From Candidatus Thiodictyon syntrophicum (GTDB lineage: Bacteria > Pseudomonadota > Gammaproteobacteria > Chromatiales > Chromatiaceae): 64,000 nt of DNA. Both the position numbers and the translations under genes were made by a program. A model generated the notes under the pieces. That model ran no database searches, was not told where the DNA came from, and saw only the letters and a program-made list of their open reading frames with translations. Every line of letters begins with the position of its first letter. The stretch's first letter is position 1. Positions 34,802 to 45,793 of this stretch are shown here, in pieces. The stretch is from the NCBI RefSeq assembly GCF_002813775.1, contig NZ_CP020370.1, positions 4,427,501 through 4,491,500 of the forward strand, in the 5' to 3' direction.

Positions 34802-36523
34802 ATGTCCAGTCAGCAGACTCTAAAGCAGTTCTTTGCGGTAAAGGTACTGGAGATCCCGAGGTATCAGCGCAGCTATGCGTGGGAGAACCAGAATGTTCGC
34901 GAGTTGTTTGAGGACATAAAGGAGGCAATCGAGACGAAATCTCAACACTATCTTGGCACGGTGGTCCTCTCGAAAACGCACAATCCGGGTGTCTACACCG
35001 TGGTGGACGGTCAGCAGCGACTAACCACTCTCCTCATGTTTATCGCCTCCATCATCCGCAAGTTACCGAAGGTTAATGATCAGGAGTTTTATCACCGCCT
35101 GTACATTAATGATGGAGAGACATTCAAGCTGACCCCGCTGGAGCGCGACCGGGATTTCTATTTTCAGTTGCTGGATCTTAAGCCGGCTGTGGCGCATCAA
35201 CTGGAGCCCCGGAATAAGAGCCAGCGATTGCTGTTGAATGCGTTTGAGGAAATCGAGAATCTCACCCAGCACCATATCCCGGACCCGCGGGTTTTCCTGG
35301 CGTCGGTCGAAGCCCTGTCGCTCCTCGAGTTCATTGAAAAAGACGAATCTGACGCCATTCGGATTTTTCAGACGGTAAACGATAGAGGCAGGGAGTTGTC
35401 GCGCATGGATAAGATGAAGAGCCTCCTGTTCTACTTTTCTGACAAGTACCTCGACCGCAAGTATGATGATGAGATCAATCGCGGCTTCGCCGAGATCTTT
35501 GAGTTGTATGACGAGATCAAGCTGATCGCTGAGCGTCAATCCGTCAACGTGCTCAGTTCAAAACAGTTTGCCGAAGACGATCTGCTTCGCCACCATCACA
35601 TCTGCTTTTCCGAAGAAAGCTACGATCCTACCGGCCAAGAGGTTCTGGATAACGTCAAGCGTGGGCTATATGAGTTGAGAAAGGGCAAGAACGCCAAGGC
35701 GCAACTCGACGAATATATATCCGCGTATTTGGAGAGCCTCGTGGGCTATGTCAAGGCGTTCAGCCAGGTAGTTCGAGGAGTCGAACAGCACGGCGAGTAT
35801 TACAAGCTGTTTTCCATCCAGGGCCTCTCAGCCGTCCTGTATCCGGTCATTGCGCAATTGGAAAAATGCGGATTCCTTGATCAGTTGTTACCAAAGCGTG
35901 GAGTCAGCGTGCTCCGGATGCTGGAAGTCATCGACCTGAGGGTTTTCAAGGTCAGAGAGTATGCGGGAAGAAAGCATGTCGCGGAGTTTTCATTTCGCCT
36001 CAATAACGAGGCTTGGTCCATCCAGGAAATCGAGGACCATCTGGTGTGGTTCAACGCATTTGAAATCGGCGATGCCCGCTTCAAGGACTATCTGACGAAC
36101 TTCGACTACTATAAGCAGACGGGGCTGCTGCGGGCCTTGTTCGTCGATTATTGCGAAAGCTTGCGCGGACAGGACTACTCGTTGACCGAACTACAGAGCC
36201 TCATGGAAAAAAATCCGACGATCGAGCATATCTTGTCACAGTCGCCCAGGTTTAAGCCTAAGTCTTTCGGATTCAGTAATGACCAGGATTTCGAGGAACA
36301 TCTGAATCTCTTAGGAAATTTGACGCTCTTGGAGAAAAAGCTGAATAGCTCCGCGCAAAACGCGGATCTCGGTGCAAAAGCAAGCGTCTATGCGAAAAGC
36401 ACTTTAAAAATGACGTCGTCGCTCGGAACCGACCTTGCGACCCTGAAAGTATTTGGGAAAAAGGAGTTAGCGGCTAGAGGCAGGGACTTGGCAGACGATC
36501 TTGCGAAGCGTTGGCCGGCATGA
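34802..36523 (+). CDS. DUF262/DUF1524 protein, GmrSD-like restriction nuclease
   Basis: 573 residues. The N-terminal DUF262 (ParB-like) domain has IPRYQRSYAWE and the nucleotide-binding motif VVDGQQRLTTL. The C-terminal DUF1524 HNH-type region has NPTIEHILSQSP and LLGNLTLLEKKLNSSAQN. GmrSD enzymes are type IV restriction systems that cut modified phage DNA using NTP; here both domains are in one chain. The GC is clearly below the flanking genes, and the left edge interrupts a vapC, so it was acquired horizontally. The start at 34802 is the first ATG preceding the conserved domain. Confidence 0.87.
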   Translation: MSSQQTLKQFFAVKVLEIPRYQRSYAWENQNVRELFEDIKEAIETKSQHYLGTVVLSKTHNPGVYTVVDGQQRLTTLLMFIASIIRKLPKVNDQEFYHRLYINDGETFKLTPLERDRDFYFQLLDLKPAVAHQLEPRNKSQRLLLNAFEEIENLTQHHIPDPRVFLASVEALSLLEFIEKDESDAIRIFQTVNDRGRELSRMDKMKSLLFYFSDKYLDRKYDDEINRGFAEIFELYDEIKLIAERQSVNVLSSKQFAEDDLLRHHHICFSEESYDPTGQEVLDNVKRGLYELRKGKNAKAQLDEYISAYLESLVGYVKAFSQVVRGVEQHGEYYKLFSIQGLSAVLYPVIAQLEKCGFLDQLLPKRGVSVLRMLEVIDLRVFKVREYAGRKHVAEFSFRLNNEAWSIQEIEDHLVWFNAFEIGDARFKDYLTNFDYYKQTGLLRALFVDYCESLRGQDYSLTELQSLMEKNPTIEHILSQSPRFKPKSFGFSNDQDFEEHLNLLGNLTLLEKKLNSSAQNADLGAKASVYAKSTLKMTSSLGTDLATLKVFGKKELAARGRDLADDLAKRWPA

Positions 36524-36554
36524 CCGAACAGCGCGATCGACGACGGTAAGCTTG

Positions 36555-37529
36555 TCATGATTCGGGTCGGTCCGCGAGCAATCGTTTCAGCCGTTCGTTC
36601 TCGGCCAGGGCTTCTTCCTTGGCTGCCCGCTCCTGCTCTTTGGCCTCCCGCTCTTGCTCCTTGGCCTCCCGCTCTTGCTCCTTGGCCGCTCGCTCTTGCT
36701 CCTTGGCCGCCCGCTCTTGCTCTTTGGCCGCCCGCTCTTGCTCCTTGGCCGCCCGCTCCCGCTCCACGGCCTCCCGCTCCCGCTCCACGGCCTCCCGGGC
36801 CTGCTCCACCTCCGCGCGCAGGTCGGCAAATTCGAGCTGGATGCTCTGCTGTTCGCGCAGATAGTCCTGCCGCGCCTGGTACGCATAATAGGCGTGCTCT
36901 TTCTCGGAGAAAGCCTTCAGTGTGTTCATGGCTCGCCTCATCTCTGGGGTCTGCATCCACGCGGGCAGGGCGTCCTCGTCCAGGCGCTCCGCCTCGTTGA
37001 AGAATTTCAGCCAGCGCTGTTGCTCGGTTTCGACCGCGTCGGCGGCGAATTTACTCAGTTCCAGCAGCCAGATACCGCCATGGTCCAGAAAGACGCGACC
37101 GTGTTGGTCGCGCAACCGGAACTCGTGGGCATACTCCGGGGTATCCGGCAGCAGCGTCTGGCCCAGCAGCCAGATCGCGTAAGTGGGGCGCAGCTTGCGG
37201 TAGCTCTCGCCTTCCTTGATCTGGCTGCGATAGAGGTTCGCCCAGCCGTAGAGGATACGCGCCGGCAGGTCGCGGTGATTGAGCAGTTGGATCTCGACCT
37301 GGAACATCTGGCCGGTCGCGTCGCGGGCCTTGACATCGACGACGGTGAGCTTGTCATCAAGGAATTCCTTCTCGTTATAAGGGTTCTGGATCTCTACCGC
37401 GACGATCGGTCGGGGGAGGTCCGCGCCCAGGACGGCGTTGAGGAAATGGATCAACAGGTCGCGATTGGACTCCGCCCCCAGCAGGGCCTTGAAGACGCAG
37501 TCAACCTTGGGATCGATGGGATGGCGCAT
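36555..37529 (-). CDS. Rpn-family nuclease (PD-(D/E)XK) with a heptad-repeat tail
   Basis: 324 residues from the ATG at 37529 (MRHPIDPKVDCVFKALLG). The nuclease core shows FLDDKLTVVDVKA and MFQVEIQLLNHR (D...ExQ). Rpn proteins promote RecA-independent recombination and have been linked to phage defence. After residue 230 the protein becomes a charged coiled coil built from about nine near-identical heptads (AKEQERA), encoded by 21-bp tandem repeats between about 36620 and 36800. The repeat number is likely to vary between strains. Sits just beyond the DUF262 gene on the opposite strand. Confidence 0.87.
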   Translation of the reverse strand: MRHPIDPKVDCVFKALLGAESNRDLLIHFLNAVLGADLPRPIVAVEIQNPYNEKEFLDDKLTVVDVKARDATGQMFQVEIQLLNHRDLPARILYGWANLYRSQIKEGESYRKLRPTYAIWLLGQTLLPDTPEYAHEFRLRDQHGRVFLDHGGIWLLELSKFAADAVETEQQRWLKFFNEAERLDEDALPAWMQTPEMRRAMNTLKAFSEKEHAYYAYQARQDYLREQQSIQLEFADLRAEVEQAREAVEREREAVERERAAKEQERAAKEQERAAKEQERAAKEQEREAKEQEREAKEQERAAKEEALAENERLKRLLADRPES

Positions 37530-37647
37530 GTCGGCAGTGTAGACAAGCGTCACCGGGGCGACAAGCGCAGGCGTCGGTTACGCTTCGCTAACCCGACCTA
37601 CCCGATTTCACGCAAATCACCCTCGCGGATGACCATCGCGCTGGAGA

Positions 37648-37800
37648 TCAGCGGGGTCCCGGTCGCTCCGCGAGTTGCGCCCCCAGGCGGGCAAGGGCTT
37701 CTTCGGCGTCCCGCGCCCGCCCCTCGGCCGCGCGGCGGGCCTCGGCCGCGGCGTCCGCTCCTCGCCAACACCGCGCGGCCCCAGCCTCAAGAGGGCTGGA
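37648..37800 (-). pseudogene. C-terminal remnant of a coiled-coil nuclease gene (Rpn or Uma2 type)
   Basis: The minus-strand frame ending at 37648 reads AAAEARRAAEGRARDAEEALARL and ends QLAERPGPR, the alanine/arginine/glutamate tail typical of Rpn and Uma2-family proteins. No catalytic domain is found upstream. Preceded at about 37569-37600 by a GTCGGTTACGCTTCGCTAAC-type repeat. Confidence 0.45.
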
Positions 37801-37888
37801 GAACATCATGCGAACGGGGCACGACACGCCGACGGCGTCCGCGCCCCGCCCGGCGCCCATTACACCATTGCAGCGGTTGGGCAGGTGT

Positions 37889-39856
37889 TCACCACCAAAC
37901 CGAAGCGCCCGCGCCCCGCCGGTCGTCCGGGGAGGCGCGGCGGCGGCCGGCGAGGACCAAGGCCCCCAGCACAATCAGGAACAGCGGTGCCGGAGCGGGA
38001 ACCCAGACCAGCCCGGCCAGGTGCTCGGCATCGTCGTAGTACACTTCATAGCCGGTGGGCAACCCGACTGGTGTGAAGCGGCCGGCCCCGGCCCATTGGC
38101 CCCACCGCGCGAAGACATAGGTGCCGTCGTCCGGGATCTGATCCCAGTTGAACGTCAGAAGCACCTCAGAGTCCAATAGCAAGGTCCCCGTGACCTCCAG
38201 GAGGCTGATGGCGCCGGTATCGGTCGGGTCGATCATCACGGAGAGCATACTGCCCGCGCGCATCGTCAGGCTGCCCTCGACCGTCAAATCGGCCGGGGAA
38301 TACCTGCCGAGCCGAAACAGGCCGCCGGACTCCAGGATGACATCGCCCCGCAAGGTGCCGTCGCCCCACGCGGTGACCTCCTGTCCGGCCAGGACTGAAA
38401 AGCCGCCGACCACACCGGACGCGTCGATGATCCCGCCCCCGTCCAGGTCAAGCCAATGGACGCTGGAGATATCCGCGGCAGCGCCCACCACCAGGGTGCC
38501 TGAATAGGCCCCCAACGCATCGACACCCGCGACCCCGCCCGCGATCAGCGTGCTGCCGCTGCCGGCGTTGAAGACGTCGTGGTAGTCGTCAGTGTTGATC
38601 GGCGACATGTCGATATCGCCATGGATCTGGAGCCTGCCGGAGCCCCAATTCGCCATGCTCGAATTCCCCACCGAGTTGGCCATATCCACCTTACCGTTGA
38701 CGATCAGGTCGCCGCCGTAGACGTCCAGCGCCGCGAAGGACCCGACGCCGGTGTGGGTCAGCGTCACCTTGCCGTCGATGGTCGTCGTCGCCGGTCCGAG
38801 CGCGAGCACCCGCGCCTGGGCAGCGGGCGCGCTGAGCGCGATGGAAATGTCGCCTTGGACCAGCACATCGCCGGGGCCGCCCACCCCCAGGATGGCCTGG
38901 GTGGCGCTCGTGTCCGCGGTGACGCCGCCGGTGACCTTGAGGGTCCCACCCAGCGAGACGAGCCCGAACTGGTTGAAGGCCGGGTCCGGCCCCGACGAGA
39001 GCCCGATCGGCCCGGCCAGGGTATTGTCACCTTGGCTGATGACCTGCGGCCTCTTGGTCGGGTCTTGCAGGGTCCGGTCGATGTCCCGACCGAGGAGGTT
39101 CAGGGCCTCGGGGACCGCGATATCGCCGGTGAGCCAGAGTGCCCCGGTCCCGGCCACGGTCGTGCCGACCGCGGGCGCCCCGAGTGCGTGGCCGCTCTGG
39201 ACCTCGACCACCCCGGAACTGATGAGGGTGCTGCCGGTGTAGGTGCTGGCACCATTGGTCAGCACGATGGTGCCCTCCAGACCAGTGCCCCCGAAGGTGA
39301 CCCCACCCGGGGTACCGGCGGCCGGATCGACCAGCGCGGCGTCGATGGCGAGCACCGTGCTGCTATCGGCGGCCTGAAAGGTGCCGCCGCCCTGCGCCAA
39401 CGCCACGGCGCCCGCGAGCCTGACCGTGGTCGCACCGAGCGACGCATCGGCATCGACGATGCCGCCATTGAGCCTGAGGTCGGTGATGGTGGTCGTCGCG
39501 GCGGGGTTGAGCAGCTCGAGCCAAGCCCCGTTCGCAATCGTCAGGGACCGGCCGGCAAAGGTAACGTCGCCGCTCGTCGGGGTGCGCGTCAGGCTATCCT
39601 GCTGATCGTTCACATAGTCGTATCCGGCGGTCGGTGCGGTGCCCGCGGGCGGGGCGCCGCCGGGGACGCCGGCGCCCCAGTGTTGACCTTCGACCAAGGC
39701 GCTTTGGTCGGCCGCGTCGGACTGCGTCTGGGTCACGACATCGGCCGCGGCCCAGGTGCCGACGAGCAGCAAGCCCATCACCATGACCCACAGCGCGGTC
39801 GTTGCCCAGCGCGGGCCGGGAATACCGAGACGCGGGTTCATTGCGTCGCAGATCAT
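37889..39856 (-). CDS. Secreted beta-helix (autotransporter-passenger-like) protein with a sorting-type C-terminus
   Basis: 655 residues from the ATG at 39856, which follows TGAGGTAA. A signal peptide (LWVMVMGLLLVGTWAAADV) is followed by repeated short beta strands rich in G, T and V (VTFAGRSLTIANGAWLEL, GTIVLTNGASTYTGSTLISS), the pattern of passenger-type right-handed beta-helices. There is no C-terminal beta-barrel. Instead it ends VPAPAPLFLIVLGALVLAG-RRR, a PEP-CTERM-like tripartite signal with VPAPA instead of VPEP. Probably exosortase-processed or membrane-anchored. Substrate or ligand unknown. Confidence 0.72.
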   Translation of the reverse strand: MICDAMNPRLGIPGPRWATTALWVMVMGLLLVGTWAAADVVTQTQSDAADQSALVEGQHWGAGVPGGAPPAGTAPTAGYDYVNDQQDSLTRTPTSGDVTFAGRSLTIANGAWLELLNPAATTTITDLRLNGGIVDADASLGATTVRLAGAVALAQGGGTFQAADSSTVLAIDAALVDPAAGTPGGVTFGGTGLEGTIVLTNGASTYTGSTLISSGVVEVQSGHALGAPAVGTTVAGTGALWLTGDIAVPEALNLLGRDIDRTLQDPTKRPQVISQGDNTLAGPIGLSSGPDPAFNQFGLVSLGGTLKVTGGVTADTSATQAILGVGGPGDVLVQGDISIALSAPAAQARVLALGPATTTIDGKVTLTHTGVGSFAALDVYGGDLIVNGKVDMANSVGNSSMANWGSGRLQIHGDIDMSPINTDDYHDVFNAGSGSTLIAGGVAGVDALGAYSGTLVVGAAADISSVHWLDLDGGGIIDASGVVGGFSVLAGQEVTAWGDGTLRGDVILESGGLFRLGRYSPADLTVEGSLTMRAGSMLSVMIDPTDTGAISLLEVTGTLLLDSEVLLTFNWDQIPDDGTYVFARWGQWAGAGRFTPVGLPTGYEVYYDDAEHLAGLVWVPAPAPLFLIVLGALVLAGRRRASPDDRRGAGASVWW

Positions 39857-39964
39857 CTTGATTACCTCACAGCACGATAGCAAGAAAGCGCGCCCGGATG
39901 CCGCGGGCACTGCCGACCCGGACACACGCAACGCCGACGCCGCCCGGGCCCGGCCTGGCCGCGA

Positions 39965-40324
39965 TCAGCGCAGGACATCGATGCGCGACACGAAGCAATA
40001 GCCGTTGTGCTGCTGCTCGTTGGTGATCACCACCTGCACGCGCTTGCCGTTGGCCAGCGCGAGTTGCGCCTGGTCGAGCATGCGATAGGCACGCAACTCA
40101 GTGGTCAGTTCGCCGCTGCAACTGAAGGTCACCCAGTTGGCGCCGCAGCCGGGCAACCGCGTCGCCGGGTCGATGGACAGGGACGCCATACAGCCGCCAT
40201 CGGTGTCGTCCGCGGTCACCATCACCGCATTGACGTAGGCGTTTTGAATGGTGACCGGCTCGGCGCCCGCCGGTGGGCCGACGAGCAACAGGGCGGTGGC
40301 GAGCGAAAGCGAAAACTTGGTCAT
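39965..40324 (-). CDS. Small exported cysteine-containing protein, function unknown
   Basis: 119 residues from the ATG at 40324, preceded by CTGGAG. A signal peptide (MTKFSLSLATALLLVGPPAGA) leads to a mature domain with four cysteines (GGCMAS, PGCGAN, TFSCSG, YCFVSR) that could make two disulfides. It ends RVQVVITNEQQHNGYCFVSRID. I do not recognise the family. It lies between two other secreted proteins on the same strand, but gaps of over 100 bp on both sides argue for separate transcription. Confidence 0.7.
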   Translation of the reverse strand: MTKFSLSLATALLLVGPPAGAEPVTIQNAYVNAVMVTADDTDGGCMASLSIDPATRLPGCGANWVTFSCSGELTTELRAYRMLDQAQLALANGKRVQVVITNEQQHNGYCFVSRIDVLR

Positions 40325-40481
40325 AGTGGTTACTCCAGGTAAAGACGAAGCCGAGAGCGGGCACCGCTGGGGACTGCCCATCCACCGCGGTGGCCAGTCG
40401 GTCCAGCTCGGCGGCAGTTCGTTCTCTGATGCGTACGCCATTGCGTTGCCTGCATTCGCGGTCGGGACCGGCGCGCCGACC

Positions 40482-42209
40482 CTACCGCTTGATCGAGCGC
40501 CAGCCGCCGGATTGCGGCAGGCAGCCCCAGCAAAATGCCTTCTTGCCGATCGGGACCGCGGCTTGCGGCTGGTTCGGATCGGCGTCCGACGCCGCCTGGG
40601 TGCCGTCGTCGCCCTGAACAGGACCAGCGTGCAGCCCGGCCTCGGCGGGGGCCGCCGCCGCGCTCAACAGCAATGGCGGCACGTAGTGCGTGATGCTCTG
40701 GATACGCCAAGTGATGATCCAGGGGAGCGACGTCTTAGGCCGGAACGGCATCGGCAGGCCGATCTGATTCTCACCCTTACCGAGCGTCGGGTCGGCCAGC
40801 AAATAGGGCTCCGAGTACAGGTCCATCTGGTCGACGATCAGGCGATCGACCCTGGCCACCTCCGTGTGACCGAAGGTCCGGTGACTGAAAGGGTAGTTGA
40901 TAATGGTCGGCTTGGCGACGATCAGTATGCCATAGGCCCCGTCGAAATTATCGCTGACATTGTCAAGCGTCTTCTGTAACGTAAGCGTATTTTCCGTCTT
41001 GGACGACCGAGCCAGATCGAGGCCATAGGAAAGATCGGCGGTCACCGGAAAGGACGGCACCTGGGACCCTGGCGACAACGAAACCTCCGACTTAAAGGAG
41101 TTGACGACCTTGACCTCAGTTGATTTCGAGTCCTTCTGTTGGAACGAAACGCTCGCTTTCGGGACGCTCCCGGTCGTGCCGTTGCGGGTAAAGGGTGGAA
41201 CGCCCTCGATGACCCCCACGATGCTCCAGGCCGAGGGTACCTGCGTGGCGTCGCGAGCGGTATCGACGGCAGCGCTTTTGTCCAGCGCGATGTAACGGTC
41301 AGATGGGTAGGTGATCACCTGCAAAGTCAGCACCCGCGGATCGAATAATCTCGTCTGGGCGCTGCCGGTGACGGTAATGTATTGCCGCAAGTTGCCCGCC
41401 GAGTCCTTCTCATAGCCGGGGACGGCGGCGAAGGCACGCGACGGGTGGACCCAGCCAACGTCCGCGGGAAACAGGGTGCTCCCGACACAGTTCTGGTCGG
41501 CGCCGCCGTCTTGGCAGTCCCCCCCGTGACCCAATCCGTGAACTGCCCTTCGCCGTAACGGCCCACGAGTTGCCATTCCCCACGCCTGACGTCGGCGGCC
41601 AGATTGGAGGCATCGCTGAGAAATAGCTGCACGGTGCGGCGCCCTTGCTCCGTCCGCGCGTTATTTCGGCTCTCGATGCTCCCCGCGACCAGGGCGATCT
41701 CCGTCTGCGGGTGGACGCGCAAGGGCACATGGGGCTGTTGTGCCCAAGTCAATTTGCCATGGTCGTTCTGGTAGAGGGTCTGCATCGTGAGATAGCCTTG
41801 GTGGGTTGCCAGGGCCACCAGAATGGCGGGGCCGCTATCCGTCACAATGGGTATGGTGGCGCATTGCGTCACCCAGCCTCGCGGGGACTGGAAGGCGGCC
41901 TCCGGCACATCGATGAGCGTCATGGAGAAATCCTTGGTGTACCGGACATTGAGGGCACCGTCTTCCCCGCGAGTGAAGAACACCAGCCATTCCTCGCCGG
42001 CGCTGCCGACCGGGAGCGCACTGACGGCGAGACAGCTTCCCGTGCCGCCAATCACCTGGCTTGGCGGAGAACTGTTTTTCGGGAACCAGCCGTCCAGTAC
42101 CGGGTCGTCCCCGAAGGGATTGAGCGTGTACATCCAGTACAATCGAGCGCCCCCCCCCGTATAGTCCGTTCAGGGTGAACAGGTAGAGGCGATCCCGCCA
42201 GGTCGCCAT
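40482..42209 (-). pseudogene. Large protein of unknown function, broken at two poly-G tracts
   Basis: Three overlapping frames make one continuous protein. MATWRDRLYLFTLNGLYGG (from 42209) switches at a run of nine C (42150-42158 on +) into MYWMYTLNPFGDDPVLDGWF and onward to GQFTDWVTGG. That switches at a run of seven C (41519-41525) into DCQDGGADQNCVGSTL and runs to 40482. Each change needs a single-base shift within the homopolymer. The C-terminal part (KSTEVKVVNSFKSEVSLSPG, DLSYGLDLARSSKTENTL) alternates polar and hydrophobic residues. Family not recognised. It could be a pseudogene, a phase-variable gene or a sequencing artefact. Confidence 0.65.
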
Positions 42210-42500
42210 TGCCGGTATGCCAGACGGAGGGTACGCATTGGGTGACTCCTGGTGACGAGCGGGTTGGCGGGCGCAATCCGCACCCCGGGCGAACCCACCG
42301 CGGTGGGCTCGCCCCGGGGCCGCGCGCGTCCGGGCCGACCAACTAAGCGTACCCCGACATTCGTAGCGTTGCTTTCCTCGGGGTCCAGGATCTTTGTGCT
42401 GGCCGTCTCGGGTTTGTGGCGCGCCCGCAACACCCCATCTCCGCGGTTTGCACGGCGGCCGGGCCGCACGCGGTGCGCCGGTCCTGATCCCGGCGATCGT
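42210..42500. other. Intergenic region between the broken gene and the AraC regulator
   Basis: No gene seen. Both flanking genes are on the minus strand, so this is downstream of the AraC gene and upstream of the broken gene. Contains short GC-rich inverted stretches (CCCGGGCGAACCCACCGCGG) but nothing I can assign. Confidence 0.4.
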
Positions 42501-43562
42501 TCAGAGGCTCAAGAGCCAATCGTGGTAGGCGGGCAGGTCCGGCCGCGGGTCGGCGCCGAGCGCTGTGACGCCGCGTGCCTGGTCCGCGCCGCCCAGGGCG
42601 TCGCGCGGCGCGACGCCGAAGACCTCACGGAACAGGCGGGAAAAATGGCTGGCATTGACGAACCCCCAACGGCCGGCGATTTCGCCTACGCGCGGCCGGT
42701 GATTGCCCGGCCGCGTCAATTCACGGTAGCAGCGCAGCAGGCGCCGTTGCTGGATGTGGCGGGCGACGCCGCCTTCGCTCGCAAAGAGCCGGTAGAGGTA
42801 GGCACGGGAACAGTGAAACGTCCGGCACAGGTGCTCGGGATCGAGATCGACGCGCTCCAGATGATGCTCGATGTAGTCGCGTATCGCCACCGCCGTCGCC
42901 GCGGGCAGATAAGGGTCGGTCCGATCCGTGGTGCCGCTGCATTGGGAATCGATACAGGCGGCCAGGACGCCCAGCAGCGCCTGCGCGACATAGGGGGCCT
43001 CGCGACCGGGGAGCCCGGGCAGATTGCGCCAGGTGGCGGTGAGATGGCTGTTGAGGATGCGGCCCAACGCGGTGCTGCCGGCGATCACCGTCCCCCCGCA
43101 ATCGAGGTGCTTGACGAAGGGGCGCAGCGTATCGCGGGGCACGACGAGCGTGAGGCACCGGAATTCAAGGTCGTTGGTGTGCGTCTCCGCGCCCAGGTCC
43201 AAGACCCCGACATCGCCCGCGCCGACGCGGACCGCGAGCCCCGCATGTTCTCCGCGATAGCCGCCCTCCAGATAGAACTGGACGAGGAAGTGGTCGACGC
43301 CGTCACGGTTGCGCATCCGCCGGTCGCGTCGAAACACCTGGGCGGCAGCCCGCGACTGTGCGAGCACGATCCCGTTGAACAGGCAGGCATCCACGGCACC
43401 ATAGAAGTCACCCGGCCCCACCGGACGCGCATCGAACAGCGGGGCAATGCTGTCACGCCAGACCTCAATGGCCTCTTGCGGCGGCAGACCCATGGTATTG
43501 AAACTGCTGAAAACAATCGGTGAAATATCCTCGCCCGTGCCGGCGCTGGCCTGTTCGGTCAT
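42501..43562 (-). CDS. AraC-family transcriptional regulator
   Basis: 353 residues. The N-terminal two-thirds resembles the AraC-binding-like domain (GVDHFLVQFYLEGGYRGEHAG). The C-terminal DNA-binding domain has the two helix-turn-helix units (LDPEHLCRTFHCSRAYLYRLF and IAGRWGFVNASHFSRLFREVFG) with the family signature. Probably activates a nearby or distant operon in response to a small ligand; the gene immediately downstream on the same strand is the broken protein. Own promoter would lie beyond 43562. Confidence 0.92.
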   Translation of the reverse strand: MTEQASAGTGEDISPIVFSSFNTMGLPPQEAIEVWRDSIAPLFDARPVGPGDFYGAVDACLFNGIVLAQSRAAAQVFRRDRRMRNRDGVDHFLVQFYLEGGYRGEHAGLAVRVGAGDVGVLDLGAETHTNDLEFRCLTLVVPRDTLRPFVKHLDCGGTVIAGSTALGRILNSHLTATWRNLPGLPGREAPYVAQALLGVLAACIDSQCSGTTDRTDPYLPAATAVAIRDYIEHHLERVDLDPEHLCRTFHCSRAYLYRLFASEGGVARHIQQRRLLRCYRELTRPGNHRPRVGEIAGRWGFVNASHFSRLFREVFGVAPRDALGGADQARGVTALGADPRPDLPAYHDWLLSL

Positions 43563-43700
43563 GTTGTCACCTGCGCTTGTGCTCCCGTCTGGCTTTCAGA
43601 CTCAAGGTTGGTCTTGTAATGGTAGCGGGATCGGTGGTTTTGGGCCTTGATCATCGTTGCGGCCGCCGCCGGGGGGACGCGCCGGCGGCGAGGCGTTTGC

Positions 43701-43814
43701 CGTGAAAGTCGCGCAGCGACGCGGTGGGAGCGGCTTCAGCCGCGACGGGCCTCGCCGGCCGCCGCGCCGTTACAGGTGATCGCGACTTCACAGCGCGGCT
43801 GAAGCCGCTCCCAC
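43701..43814. repeat. REP element pair, family 2
   Basis: GTGAAAGTCGCGCAGCGACG then GTGGGAGCGGCTTCAGCCGC (43724-43746), with an inverse copy GCGCGGCTGAAGCCGCTCCC at 43794-43814. It sits between the divergent AraC and Hsp70 genes. Confidence 0.85.
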
Positions 43815-44000
43815 GGAGGATTCTCATGGATCACGGTGACGAACCACCGGTCACGGCCCTGAGCCGGACCAGGGCCGCGCTGACGCGGGGATCGACCGTG
43901 TCACCGTCAGCGCACATGCAACATCGCACCGCCCCCGTTCAGGCGGTAAACTCTGCGCCCTTTTTCCACTCCGACCGGCCCCGACCCGACACAGGACACC

Positions 44001-45788
<1,788 letters not shown>

Positions 45789-45793
45789 CCGGA

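Noticed and set aside
36600..36810. CRISPR-like array
   Set aside because: 21-bp units are contiguous and in frame in a coiled-coil coding region; no spacers.
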